Positions 17,830 to 28,165 are shown, counted from the first letter of the stretch. The stretch: DNA of 64,000 nucleotides from Rhizobium leguminosarum bv. trifolii WSM2297 (GCF_000271845.1 NZ_JH719392.1:300945-364944), one strand, 5' to 3'. Notes: generated by a model not told the origin, from the sequence alone. A program made the numbers and translations.

Positions 17830-18309
17830 TCATTTCGGCGCGCTTCTCAGCATGCCTTCGTAAATGCCCTTATCGGGGGCGGGGATGGTGGTTGCGCCTG
17901 ATGTCTTGGCGTAAAAATCGACCGGGCCGGCATCGCCGATGAAGGCATAGGCATGGCCAAGCGTCTTCATCGTCCGCAGGCAGGCGGAAAACAGCGCGAG
18001 GCCAATGCCCTTGCCGCGCGCTTCAGGGTCGACGCCGGTCGGGCCGAAGAAGCCGCGCGCCGTCGTGTCGTAGCAGGCAAAGCCCAAAAGCTTGCCGCCT
18101 TCGACGGCGATCAGGCAGGCAACAGGCTGACGGGAGAACGCGACGCTGACCTCGCTTGCCCAGTTCTCGCTGAAGCCTTCACGAACCCAGTCAACGACGA
18201 GATGCAGTTCCGGGGGGAGGGCCGGACGAATGGAGACGCCGACGCGGTCGGCTTTTTGCTGCAGGTCGGCGAGCTTAGTGGAATATAGACTCACAAGCAG
18301 GTCTGGCAC
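17830..18309 (-). CDS. GNAT family N-acetyltransferase
   Basis: GTG 18309 is preceded by GGAGG with an 8-base spacer. The 159-aa protein has the acetyl-CoA pyrophosphate loop GPTGVDPEARGKGIGLALF (motif A) and the preceding strand LLGFACYDTT. It is the first gene of the operon with NagZ and the importer, which suggests an amino-sugar or muropeptide substrate, though a peptide or amine is equally possible. Confidence 0.85.
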   Translation of the reverse strand: MPDLLVSLYSTKLADLQQKADRVGVSIRPALPPELHLVVDWVREGFSENWASEVSVAFSRQPVACLIAVEGGKLLGFACYDTTARGFFGPTGVDPEARGKGIGLALFSACLRTMKTLGHAYAFIGDAGPVDFYAKTSGATTIPAPDKGIYEGMLRSAPK

Positions 18310-18506
18310 CTGTCATTCCTCCGTTTATTCCATTATTGCGGAACATATCCCCTTTTAATGGTATAGACTTGGTTATCTCACCGGGCTTGTCAACAGGGAT
18401 TTTTGAATTCGAGCTAGGAACCGCCTGCTGCGGTGACGCGGGTTCCAACGCAGGGCGGGCGCCGAACGTTTCAAGCCGCTGAAAAAGTCCGGTTCCCGCC
18501 AGCGGC

Positions 18507-18685
18507 CGCCCCTCACCCTAACCTGACCGGGGCCGAGCCACTCGTCTCGGCCCGTCCTTCGGACCCCCGTAAAAACGGGGCGAGGGGACGTGCCCTGCGA
18601 GAGGTTGGTGGGGAACCGAGAGGGTGCGGCATATTCCGTTCGCCCCGCGAGCGGGGAGAAGGTGGCGGCAGCCGGATGAGGGGCG
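18507..18685. repeat. Palindromic MITE-like repeat, about 180 bp
   Basis: The ends are inverted copies (CGCCCCTCACCC at 18507 and GGATGAGGGGCG ending at 18685). Inside are further hairpins: CCCCGT-AAAA-ACGGGG and CCCCGC-GA-GCGGGG. Elements of this look (GCCCCTCA... ending in GGGGAGAAGGTGGCGGC...GATGAGGGGC) are widespread between genes in rhizobia. No coding capacity. It fills most of the gap between the importer operon promoter region and thiD. Confidence 0.65.
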
Positions 18686-18807
18686 GGCATCAGCAATCTC
18701 AGATGCCGAATGTGATCTTCTTGCCTGGCAATGCCTGCTTTACGCGATCACCGTTAAAATCAGGCCACCATTGACGATGAGGTTCCTGCCCTTCACGGCA
18801 CGCACCT

Positions 18808-19629
18808 TCAGTCGCCGTGTTTCCAAAGCGCATGAAAATGCTGCACTGGACCGTGGCCGGAGCCGACGCTGAGGTTTCCGGCGGCGGCGACCGCACCGGC
18901 GAGGTATTCCTTGGCGATGGCGACCGCCTCTTGCACCGCGGCGCCCTTGGCGAGTTCGGCCGCCAGTGCGCTGGACAATGTGCAGCCGGTGCCGTGGGTG
19001 TTTTTGGTTGGCACGCGGCTGGCTTCGAACCAGTGCAGACCGTCGGCCGTGGCCAGCACGTCGGGGCTCTCGTCGCTGTCGAGATGGCCGCCCTTGACCA
19101 GCACCGCGCCGGGCCCAAGCGCACGCAGCTGCTCGGCCTGCGCCGCCATCTCGGCGCGGTTGGTCGCGACCGGTTGATGCAGCAGGGCGGCGGCCTCCGG
19201 CAGGTTCGGGGTCAGAAGGGTGGCAAGCGGCAACAGCCGGCGGGTCAGCACGTCGACCGCTTCGGGCGCGAGCAGGGCGGCGCCGCCCTTGGCGATCATC
19301 ACCGGGTCGATGACGATGGGGATGGCGCGGCGGTCGGCCGGTGCTGCGGAAAGGGCGGCGGCGACGGCCTCGGCGATGCCGGCATTGGCGATCATGCCGA
19401 TCTTGACGGCATCGACACGCACATCGGCAAACACCGCGTTGATCTGGTCGGCGACGAATTGCGGCGGCACCAGATGCACGCCGCTGACACCTTGGGTGTT
19501 CTGCGCCGTCAGCGCCGTCACCACCGCCATGCCGTAGACGCCGCGGGCGGAAAAGGCCTTGAGATCGGCCTGGATGCCGGCGCCGCCCGAGGGATCGGAG
19601 CCGGCGATGGATAAAACATTGCGGATCAT
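18808..19629 (-). CDS. thiD: Hydroxymethylpyrimidine/phosphomethylpyrimidine kinase
   Basis: The 273-aa ribokinase-fold enzyme phosphorylates HMP and HMP-P in thiamine synthesis and salvage. It starts with VLSIAGSDPSGGAGIQADLK, has the PNLPEA and IDPVM segments, and the anion-hole motif HGTGCTLSSA (GTGC at 213-216) with the catalytic Asp/Cys region. It overlaps thiE by four bases and is the last gene of thiM-thiE-thiD. Confidence 0.95.
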   Translation of the reverse strand: MIRNVLSIAGSDPSGGAGIQADLKAFSARGVYGMAVVTALTAQNTQGVSGVHLVPPQFVADQINAVFADVRVDAVKIGMIANAGIAEAVAAALSAAPADRRAIPIVIDPVMIAKGGAALLAPEAVDVLTRRLLPLATLLTPNLPEAAALLHQPVATNRAEMAAQAEQLRALGPGAVLVKGGHLDSDESPDVLATADGLHWFEASRVPTKNTHGTGCTLSSALAAELAKGAAVQEAVAIAKEYLAGAVAAAGNLSVGSGHGPVQHFHALWKHGD

Positions 19630-20261
19630 CGGCGGACCTTTCGGATTTCGGCGGCGATGCGGCGCGTCGCTGCTTCAGGGTCCGGCGTGCCGGCGATCGC
19701 CGAGACGACGGCAAGCCCCTTGGCGCCGGCGGCAAATACTTCGGCCACATGCTCCGCCTTGAGGCCGCCGATCGCCACCGACGGCACCGGCGAGGCCTTC
19801 ACCAGCCTCGCCAGACCGTCAAAACCGATCGGCTGCTTGTGGTCGGCCTTGGTCGGCGTCGCAAACACCGGTCCGACGCCGGTATAATCGACGAGGCCGG
19901 GATCGACGGCAGCGGCAAGCGCTGCGGTCTCGACCGACAGGCCGAGGATCATCTCGGGGCCGATCATCCGCCGCGCCGTCACCGCATCCATGTCCTCCTG
20001 GCCGATATGCAGGCCGTCGGCGCCGATGGCGATTGCCGCCGCGACATCGTCATTGACGATCAGCAGGGCGCCGGTCCCATCGAGCGCCTGTTTCAAGGCG
20101 CGGCCGATCTCAATCATCGCGGCGGTGCCGGCCTGTTTATTACGCAGTTGCACCATCGTCGCGCCGCCGGCAACGGCAAGGCGCGCGGTCTCGACCATGC
20201 CGATCCCGGCGCAGAGATCGGGGTCGAGGACGAGATAGAGCGAAAGATCGAAATGCTTCAT
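19626..20261 (-). CDS. thiE: Thiamine-phosphate synthase
   Basis: The 211-aa TIM-barrel enzyme couples HMP-PP with thiazole phosphate to give thiamine phosphate. Recognisable: GATMVQLRNKQ (pyrophosphate-binding Arg/Lys), ALLIVNDDVAAAIAIGADGLHIGQED (Mg-binding Asp residues), YTGVGPVFATPTKAD and the phosphate loop VAIGGLKAEH. It is flanked by thiM and thiD with ATGA overlaps, so the three are co-translated. Confidence 0.95.
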   Translation of the reverse strand: MKHFDLSLYLVLDPDLCAGIGMVETARLAVAGGATMVQLRNKQAGTAAMIEIGRALKQALDGTGALLIVNDDVAAAIAIGADGLHIGQEDMDAVTARRMIGPEMILGLSVETAALAAAVDPGLVDYTGVGPVFATPTKADHKQPIGFDGLARLVKASPVPSVAIGGLKAEHVAEVFAAGAKGLAVVSAIAGTPDPEAATRRIAAEIRKVRR

Positions 20262-21061
20262 GCGGCCGATATCCTTGCCCTGGCATCCAGCGTTTCGGCG
20301 TCGAGCGCGTGCAGCGCATCGAGGAAGCGCCAGGCGAAGGAGCCGGGACCGGCCGCACCGAGCGCTGCCTCCTCGCCGGCGATGGCAAAAGTTGCAAGCG
20401 CTGCGATCGTCGCCCCGAACAGATCGTCGGGTGCGGTCGCGGCGAAGGCGCCGACGAGGCAGGTGAGCGAGCAGCCAAGGGCGGTGACCTCAGGCATCAA
20501 AACCGAGCCGCCTGTAATACGCACCGCTTGCTCACCGTCGGTGACGAAATCGACAGCGCCGGTCACGGCGACCACGGCCCGTTGCCGCTGCGCCAGCCAT
20601 CGCGCCGATCCCTCCGCCTGTTCGACCGGGTCGCGGCTGTCGACGCCCTGGCCGCGGCTCTCGCCGCCGGCAAGGGCAATGATCTCGGAGGCGTTGCCGC
20701 GGATGATCGACGGCTTGAGCGCCAGCAGGCCGGCGACCGCATCGCGGCGGAAGGCGGTGGCATAATGGGCGACCGGATCGAGCACCCAGGGTTTGCCGGC
20801 CGAGGTCGCCGCCCTCGCAGCCGCCTGCATGCCGTCGATCCATTGCGTCGACAGCGTGCCGATATTGACCGTCAGTGCGTTGGCGATGCCGGCAAATTCG
20901 CCGGCTTCCTCAGCCGCATGCACCATGGCCGGCGAAGCGCCCGAGGCAAGCAGAACATTGGCGGCGATATTCATGGCGACGTAATTGGTGATGCACTGAA
21001 CCAGCGGCGGCTTCTCGCGCATCGCCTTCAGCATTGTTCCTGGTGTGGTCCTGGTCTGCAT
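20258..21061 (-). CDS. thiM: Hydroxyethylthiazole kinase
   Basis: The 267-aa enzyme phosphorylates the thiazole alcohol for thiamine salvage. Motifs: QCITNYVAMNIAANVLLASG, ASPAM, WVLDPVA, a ribokinase-type RGNASEI and the C-terminal ALGCSLTCLVGAF with catalytic-region C197. It is the first gene of the operon and is preceded by a TPP riboswitch. The SD AAGGGG before ATG 21061 is a plausible element to be sequestered when TPP binds. Confidence 0.94.
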   Translation of the reverse strand: MQTRTTPGTMLKAMREKPPLVQCITNYVAMNIAANVLLASGASPAMVHAAEEAGEFAGIANALTVNIGTLSTQWIDGMQAAARAATSAGKPWVLDPVAHYATAFRRDAVAGLLALKPSIIRGNASEIIALAGGESRGQGVDSRDPVEQAEGSARWLAQRQRAVVAVTGAVDFVTDGEQAVRITGGSVLMPEVTALGCSLTCLVGAFAATAPDDLFGATIAALATFAIAGEEAALGAAGPGSFAWRFLDALHALDAETLDARARISAA

Positions 21062-21126
21062 GTGGCCCCTTTCAGGCGGGGGCGGGCACGGGGCAAGTCG
21101 TGCGGGCGAAGCCGCGGCCCCGAGCG

Positions 21127-21201
21127 ACTCCCTCCGCCGGCATTATCCGGTTCAGGTTCGAAGGGTGCTTCTCAGCCCGTCTATCGACGAACGCCCCTGT
21201 C
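21127..21201 (-). promoter_or_regulatory. TPP riboswitch (THI element) upstream of thiM
   Basis: Read on the minus strand, the conserved THI-box parts appear in order: GGGGCG, then GGGCTGAGA, ACCC, GAACCTGA, a CCGGATAATGCCGGCG helix and GGAGGGA. This is the complete TPP aptamer. The 65 bases between it and the thiM start contain C-rich segments that could pair with the SD, so translational repression by TPP is likely; this last step is inferred. Confidence 0.93.
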
Positions 21202-21891
21202 TCTCATCACGATCTTTTTCGCAGAGAACGGGGCGGATGTCATCTCGAAAATGACAGTCCTGCGACTGCGCGGCGCATGAAAGCCGGTGCCGGCTGTCCC
21301 GCCTTTCACGAGCGAGGAAAGATCATTGCCGATTCGAGGTGGACATGGTTTTTCGCGACGGTCTATCTGCGGATTCCGTTCCGGGCGGCGCCGGCTGCTG
21401 CCATTTCGCCATTCGGTTGTGCTCTCTTTTTGCGAAGGAACAACAATAGCAACCGGGGGTGCAATGAACTTCTAAAATACATCTCTGTATTTGTGAGCGG
21501 CATCGGAAATGATGCAAACACCTTGCAGTGTCTCTTCTTCAAAATGAGTGCGGCTCATCTTCCGCAAACTTCTGTGGATTTCCGATCGCGCGGAATTATT
21601 CATCCCATCCACCTATGCGCCTGATTTTCAATGAGAACGAGCTATTGGCCAGCTTCGCGTAAGTTGCGCGTCGTCTCATGGTCATCGCCAATCGGTTTCA
21701 TTCGAATTTTGGAATCCATTGGCGATTTTGTTGTGGGTTGGGTCTCGGACAAACCGAACGTAATCTCCCAGAACGCGAAGCAAATACCTAACGCAAACTT
21801 TACCGTGCTGACACGTTAAGGTTGACCGATTGGCGGATTGTAGCGATATGACTTTGCATGAGAATAAAATCTTCCTGAAGTTGCATTTTAA
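21202..21891. other. Intergenic region at the edge of the accessory island
   Basis: About 690 bases without a supported gene. Frames that cross it also run through the riboswitch or lack ribosome binding sites and codon bias. Base composition becomes AT-richer from about 21430 onward, towards the IalB-SUKH gene, marking the left edge of the island. No tRNA or clear attachment-site repeat was seen. Confidence 0.45.
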
Positions 21892-22632
21892 ATGAAGAAA
21901 TTTTTGAAAAGCGGCAAGAAGCGGGGCCTCCGGACGATCGCCCCCATTCTGATATCGATCGCCTGTGCGACCCCATCTTTTTCGCAATCTCCCGGCGCCG
22001 AGACACCGGAGCAGGTGCAAACGGCAGCCCAATCGGCGCCGGCGGTAAAATCGCAGAAATTCGACGACTGGTATTATCGCTGCACCGGTTCGGCAGGCAC
22101 TGAAGCCTGCGAAGTCGCACAGATCGCGCAAGTCAAGCCGTGCAACAACATATGGGCACTGATTATGAGTGGTGTGACTGCTGAGCAAGTCGAAGAGCTA
22201 GTTGCCTCGTATCCCGAAATCGTCAAATTCGGCAGCGAAGTTGATTCGGTTGGTGACGATTGGATTGAGAGGGCAGAACAGCGGTTGGGATTTCCATTTA
22301 GCGCTTCGTATAAATGGTTTCTAAACAGATATTGCGGAGGTGAAATAGGTGGAGAAGAAATATACAGCATATATGGGCTCGATTTTGACACGGCAAACGG
22401 TGGAGATATTGTATATCAATATATAGTCGGGCAAAGGAATGGACTTCTGCCTGAGGGTAAGATCGTTGTCAGCGAGACCGATTATGGAGAAATTTATTTT
22501 TTCAATTACTTATCTCGTTCAGATACGGAGTGCCCCGTATATTTGAGACTCCCGTCAGGCGACGAGGTTTTGTACTCAGCAAATTTCTTTGAATTCCTCT
22601 GCAAGCGGATCAAGGCGCATATTCCAGAGTGA
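21892..22632 (+). CDS. IalB-like signal segment fused to a SUKH (SMI1/KNR4) immunity-like domain
   Basis: Residues 1-82 look like the N-terminus of an invasion-associated locus B (IalB) protein: a basic start, a hydrophobic signal segment (IAPILISIACATPSFSQ), then KFDDWYYRC and CEVAQIAQVK. From about residue 92 the protein changes to a SUKH fold pattern (WIERAEQRLGFPFSASYKWF, LNRYCGGEIGG, EIYSIYGLDF), the family of cytosolic immunity proteins of polymorphic toxins. The DNA also changes from GC-rich to AT-rich at about 22140-22165. An internal ATG (22165) may be the ancestral SUKH start. The fusion is either a recombination scar or an exported immunity protein. It lies just upstream of the CdiA-like gene. 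Confidence 0.7.
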   Translation: MKKFLKSGKKRGLRTIAPILISIACATPSFSQSPGAETPEQVQTAAQSAPAVKSQKFDDWYYRCTGSAGTEACEVAQIAQVKPCNNIWALIMSGVTAEQVEELVASYPEIVKFGSEVDSVGDDWIERAEQRLGFPFSASYKWFLNRYCGGEIGGEEIYSIYGLDFDTANGGDIVYQYIVGQRNGLLPEGKIVVSETDYGEIYFFNYLSRSDTECPVYLRLPSGDEVLYSANFFEFLCKRIKAHIPE

Positions 22633-22754
22633 TTACGGACCACCGAACCGGCTGATGTGACTGGGAACGATTCCGCAAACCAGGTTTCGGCGATTATAGG
22701 ATCTCATTCGTCTCGAACGCAGTTAACTCTTCTAAATTACCTGCGTTCGGCAGG

Positions 22755-25700
22755 ATGAGGGTATGCAGAAATAAGCATAGTAAGGTAGCGGGTTTTCGGC
22801 GCCGCGATTTCGGCAACGTCAACAATACCTCCGCAGCCGGCTCGATGGCCGGCGGCGCCAGCGTGGCCGCCGCAAGCAATCCCGGCGATCCGCTGTCGGC
22901 GCTCTCCGGCCTGACGGCGGGCGGCGCGCTGTTCAACGTCAATTCGGGCCTCGGTGGTGCCGCCCTTGCGCCCCGGCCAAACCGAACTCCGGCGGCTTCG
23001 GCGGCAAGATAACCAACCAGACCTTCCTGTTCGAAACCCGCGCAGCTTACCTCGATGTCGGCACCTTCTATGGCTCCGGCTATTTCATGGACAAAATCGG
23101 CTATCAGCCGGACGTCACGGTTCCTTTCCTCGGCGACGCCTATTTCGAGAACCAACTGATCGACACGCAGTTGCGGCAACTCGTCGGCGAAGGGCTCGGC
23201 AGAAGCACCTTTATCGCCGGCGGTAATGCAATCGCGCAGATGAAGACTTTGCTCGACAACGGTGCCGATTATGCCATGAAGCACCACTTGGCCGTCGGGC
23301 AAGGCCTCACGCCTGAGCAGGCGGCAGCTCTCACCGACTCGATCGTCCTCTACCAGTGGCAGACCGTCAACGGCGTGCAGGTGCTTGCTCCTGTCGTTTA
23401 TGTCGCCGCCGCTGACCGGCAGAAGCTTTCCGGCGCCGGTGCGGCCATGGCGGGCGGCTCGGTCAATATGAATGTCGGCAATCTCGACAATTCCGGCCTG
23501 ATCGCATCCGCCGGCGGCCTGACCGTCTCCGGCAGCTCCATCCAGGGCAGCGGCACGTTCCTGTCGCGCGGTGACACGGCGCTCAATGCCACCAACGGCA
23601 TTACGCTCGCCGCCCAGACGATGACGATCGGCGGCCAGAATGTCGTCAACACCAATGCCGGCGTGACGGCAGGCGGCGCTCTGCAGCTTGCCGGCGGCAG
23701 CGGCGATCTCGCGCTCAAGGGCGTTAAGGCCAATGCCACAGGCGACGCCACGCTCTCCGGCAAAAACGTGACGCTGGATGCCGCCAAGGTCGACAATGCA
23801 GGCCAGCCCGCGATGACCGCAGGCGGTCACGCTGAAAATGCCACCGGCAGCCAGGTCGCCAGCGGCAAGGCCTTAACGATCAAAGCCGCCGACAATGTCA
23901 ACGTCATCGGCAGCTCCGCCAAGGCGGGAACGACGCTCGATGTGACCGCCGACAAGGGCTCGGTGGCGGTGGTGTCGACCGATGTCGCCCGCAACAACCA
24001 ATCCGGCTACACCAGGACCCTCTCCACCGACCAGCAGCAATCGCAGCTTTCCGCCGGCACCAATGCGACGATCAAGGCCGACGACGACATCCTGCTCTCC
24101 GGCTCCTCCGTCAAGGCCGACGGCAATGTCGCGCTCAGCGCCGGCGACGATATCAACATCACAGCCGCGCAGGAGCATTCCGCATCCACCTTCGGCAAGA
24201 AGTCCGCCTCATCGATCACCCATCTCGGTTCGGGGATATCGGCCGGCGGCGACCTCTCGGTGACGGCAGGCAGCGGCAGCGGCGATCACGACCTCAACAT
24301 CGTCGGCAGCAAGCTCGCCGCCGACGGCAAGCTCGCTCTCAAGGCCGACGGCGACGTGACGATCGCCGAAGCCACCGACACTGCCACCCTCGACACCAAA
24401 CTCAGCATCAAGGGCGGTTTCCTCGGCAAGAGCGAGAAGACGACCACCCATCTGGAAACGACGACAGCCGTCGGCTCCGCCATATCAGGCGGCGGCGGTG
24501 TCGATATCACCTCGGGCACGGACACGGTCATCTCGGCCTCGAAGATCGAGGCCGGCAAGGCCGATGGCACCGACCCGGCAGACCTGAACATCACCACCAA
24601 GGGCGACCTCATCATCGCCTCCGGAATGGACACCAGTGCCAAGGACGACAAGGGCTCGCGCAGCGGCTTCCTGTCCAAGGGCTCGTCCAACCACAAGAGC
24701 TACGACGAGACGACGGTCGGCTCGCAGTTGAGCGCCAGCGGTGACATCAATCTCGACGCAGGCAAGGCAGCAGTCATCGCCGGTTCAAAGGTCGATGCCG
24801 ACGGCTCGATCAACGTCGCGGCCGACAGCGTTTCGATCATCGGGGCGCAGGAGACGCATGAATTCGAGGAGCAGCGCAAGAAGTCCGGCTTCGGTGTCGG
24901 CGGCGGTGGCGGGTTTATTTCGATCTACGGCAGCCAGCAGAACAAGGGCGCCCAGGCCTCGACGCTGAATGTCGGCTCGGCACTTTCCGCCGGAACGGAT
25001 GTCAACCTGACAGCGCGGGCAACCGACCTGAATATCATGGGTTCGTCCGTCGACGCTGAGCGCGACATCAACCTGTCGGCCAAGCGCGACGTCAACATCA
25101 CCCCCGGCGCGGAAAGTTTCTCGCAGTCAGAGCAGGAGAAGAAATCCGGTTTCGGTATTTCCTTCGGTTCGAGCGGCGGCGGCTTCTCGGTCGGCATCGG
25201 CGCGCAGACGAGCAAGGACAACTCGGCACAACAATCCGACACCAATGCGGCTTCGACACTGTCCGCCGGCCGCGATCTCAACATCTCGGCCGGCAACAAT
25301 CTCAATCTGCAGGCCGCAGGGGCCTCGGCGGAGCGCGACGTCATCCTTTTCGCCACCAAGGACATCAATCTTCTCTCAGCCGCGGACAAGACCAATTACG
25401 AGGAGATCCACGAAAAGACCTTTGCCGGCGTGACGCTCAGCGTTTCCAGCCAGTTGGGAAGTGCTGCCCAGAGCATCATGAATTCGGCCGAGCGCTTGAC
25501 CGGCGACACTCGCGTCAACGCGGTCACCAACACCACCATCGCCGCTCTCGGCTTCTATCAGGGCTACAAGGGCCTGAAGGAAGCCTATCAGCAGCTGACG
25601 AGCGCCGATCCTAAAGCGGAAGGACTCAACTTCTCGATCTCGCTGTCGGCCGGCGTCAACCATCAGGAAAACAGCTCGTCTTCCTCGTCCTCGACGCCTG

Positions 25701-28165
25701 TCGTCACCGACATCCGCGCTGGCCGCTCGACCACCCTAAAGGCGCAGGATGGTTCGATTACCAGTGATGGCGCCCAGATCGCCGCTGGCTACGACAAGTT
25801 CGGTCTGCCGACGATCTCCGACGATCCGCTGGCCGGCGATATCGTCCTGTTGGCGCAGAACGGCAATATCAACCTCAATGCGGCGACCGGCACATCGGAG
25901 ACATCTAGCCAGAACTCATCCTACAGCTTTGGTGTTGGCGTCGGCTGGAAGTGCGGCACGAAGGTTGGCTGCGGCACGCCTGGCGTCAACGTCACCGGCT
26001 CTTACGGCAAGGGCAATGACGGCACGACGGGGCTTACTTATTACAATAGTCATGTAAACGGCACCGGCGACGTCACCATTCTTACTAACGACCTCACCTT
26101 GAGAGGCGCCACCGTCACCGGAAATTCCGTGACCGCCGCCGTCCGCAATCTCACGGTCGAAAGCTTGGTCGACACAGCGACTGCGGAGGCTCGCCAGCTC
26201 AATCTCTCAGGCTCGATCGGCTCCGACGGCTTCAGCGCTTCCGGCTCGACCCAGAAGGCGACGGGCGACGCCGCCGTGGTCGCCGAGCAATCCGGCATCC
26301 ATGCCGGCTCCGCAGGTCTCGAGCTGATCGTCGACAAAAAAACGACACTCGTGGGTGGCTTGCTCACCGGCCAGGCGCCGGCGGAACTGAACCATCTCGA
26401 AACCGGCACGCTCGATGTTGCCGACATCGATACCCATTCGCGCTGGAAGGCCGACACCTACGGTGCCTCGATCGGCTCCGGCGGCCTGAGCCTCGCGTCG
26501 GTCAAGGATGGGGAGAGCGCAACCGGCAAGGCCTATTCGGCCGTCGGCGGGAACATCGACATCACCATCACCGATCCGGAGCACCAGACCCAGGACATCG
26601 GCACGATCCGCCGCGATACTGACAACACCAACACCTCGTTGCGCGGCCTGCCGGACTTGCAGAACATTTTGCGCGATCAATACAAGACGCAGGCCGATCT
26701 GCAGGAAGCGCAGAAGACGATGGCGGGGTTGGTCGGCGACATTGCTTCCGAGTTGTACAAGCAGTCGACGACTCAGGCCGAACGCGACTTCTGGGCTGAA
26801 GGCGGCCGGGGGCGCGCCCTGCTGCACGCCATCGGCGGCGGCATCCTTGGTGGCGTCAACGGCTGGGAGGGCGCGATAAAAGCCGCTCTGGGCGGCGCTG
26901 CCACAACCTTGATGGCGCCAGCCATCGCCAAGCTCGTTGAGGGCATGCTCAAGGGAACAAAATACGAAGGAACGCCGGAGGGCAACGCGCTTGCCAAGCT
27001 GATTGGCGCAACCCTTGCGGCTGGTGTGGGCGGAGCTGTGGGTGGCGCTGAATATGGTGCTGCAAATTATCAGTACAATTATCTCAAGCACGCCGAAATA
27101 GAAATGGGAGATAAGCTGCGAGCGAAATGTGCCGCCGCGGATGCAGATGCCTGCCGCCAGCTGGATCGATTACAGGAGCTCGACGAATCACGTGACGCCC
27201 TTCTTGCCGCTTGCAAGGGCAGTTCAACGGAGGCCTGCAAATATGCACGCAACGAAGTTCGAAAAGCGGCTGCCGAAATGTTCGAAGGCATTTCTACGGC
27301 CGGTGATCCGATCAGTCTCATCGATCAATTTATGATAATGAGGACGCTGGCGCAGGCTGTTGTGTACTTTGATCCAAATGACCCAAATCAAGGCACAATA
27401 AGCGCCGAACAATGGAAGATACTCAAGTCGAAAGACGTCAGCGCCGCAGTCGGCGTATTAGTTGCAGCTTTTAAGACGGGTGACATTCAGGCCATGGAAT
27501 TTGGCTACGCGGCCATCGCCGCGAGCAAGATGCCAAGTGCATTTTTGATTGCGCTAGATGCGACTGGTGGTCTGAGCAGCACTGCTCCAAAATCAGTTTT
27601 TAACGGTGAAAGCACTGTATTTAAAACGATCGTTACCTCCGATGGAACGACGGTTCTTGTGCCCGAGGGGTACAGTGCCTTTCGGTCCAGCGTTGGTGCA
27701 GCATCGGCGGATGTTAGCGGCCTTCCAGCGGGTTCTTCTCGTGTTCTTGATCCAGAAGGCAATGTTGTATATGCGGGGCCGAACGGCGCAATCTACGATA
27801 ACATGGCCGCGGCCCAAAGGGCTGCTATCGCTACAAACAACGCGGGCGGTTCGTTTTGGTCTTCGACCGGTTCAAAGACCGCTGTAGAGAATGCATATGG
27901 CCATTGGGACAAGCATGTGTCCGAATTTCCCGAGTACCAGAATTCGCTTCAGTATGTTCAAGGTGCGAGGGATTTTGTCGCAAATCCGCCGACGGGGACT
28001 CTCACGATAACACGCTCCAACGGCGATACCGTGTTGTATAATCCTACGACTAACACATTCGCGGTGAAGAGTGCGGACGGGACGCCGAGAACAATGTTTA
28101 GACCCGACCCTACGGAGCACGGCTACCCGACCAACTTGGACTACTTCAATGCACAGAAAAAATAA
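22755..28165 (+). pseudogene. CdiA/filamentous haemagglutinin-like toxin gene, 5'-truncated and frameshifted
   Basis: A 1692-codon open frame (ATG 23087) has no signal peptide and no TPS secretion domain. FHA/CdiA-like sequence also precedes it: frame 22755-23012 reads DPLSALSGLTAGGALFNVNS, then the main frame picks up at AKPNSGGFGGKITNQTFLFE, so an indel lies near 22970. Residues about 115-1200 are haemagglutinin repeats (many INLSA/DVNITA, KSGFG and GSxLSAGxD units). About 1290-1370 is a hydrophobic pre-toxin region (IGGGILGGVNGWEGA). The last 97 residues are a toxin-like module. No CdiB gene is in the window. It is probably not secreted by the normal two-partner route. Confidence 0.8.
27872..28165 (+). 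other. C-terminal toxin module of the CdiA-like protein
   Basis: This is the last 97 codons of the adhesin frame, starting at SKTAVENAYGHWDKH, where VEN recalls the VENN boundary of CdiA toxins. It continues with EFPEYQNSLQYVQGARDFV, NPPTG, SNGDTVLYNPTTNTFAV and a final TPRTMFRP...YFNAQ. The pattern (helical start, then beta strands with R/D/T and a terminal aromatic-Gln) suits a small RNase of the barnase/EndoU/colicin/RelE-like group; that fold is a guess. The DNA is AT-richer than the repeat region, as expected for an exchangeable toxin cassette. Confidence 0.55.

Noticed and set aside
21034..21624. Plus-strand frame of 196 codons over the thiM leader
   Set aside because: It crosses a complete TPP riboswitch on the other strand and lacks a start signal.
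22694..23830. Minus-strand frame of 378 codons at the start of the CdiA-like gene
   Set aside because: It covers the frameshifted region but the haemagglutinin-type repeats are read on the plus strand; the antisense frame has no repeat or motif structure.
23400..26500. Regularly repeated sequence, considered as a CRISPR-like or satellite array
   Set aside because: The repeats are in frame, diverged, and encode beta-helix haemagglutinin units; no identical short repeats with unique spacers.
28071..28148. Upstream extension of the Cys4 protein into the toxin module
   Set aside because: The toxin frame is continuous there; the zinc-ribbon protein begins naturally at ATG 28149.
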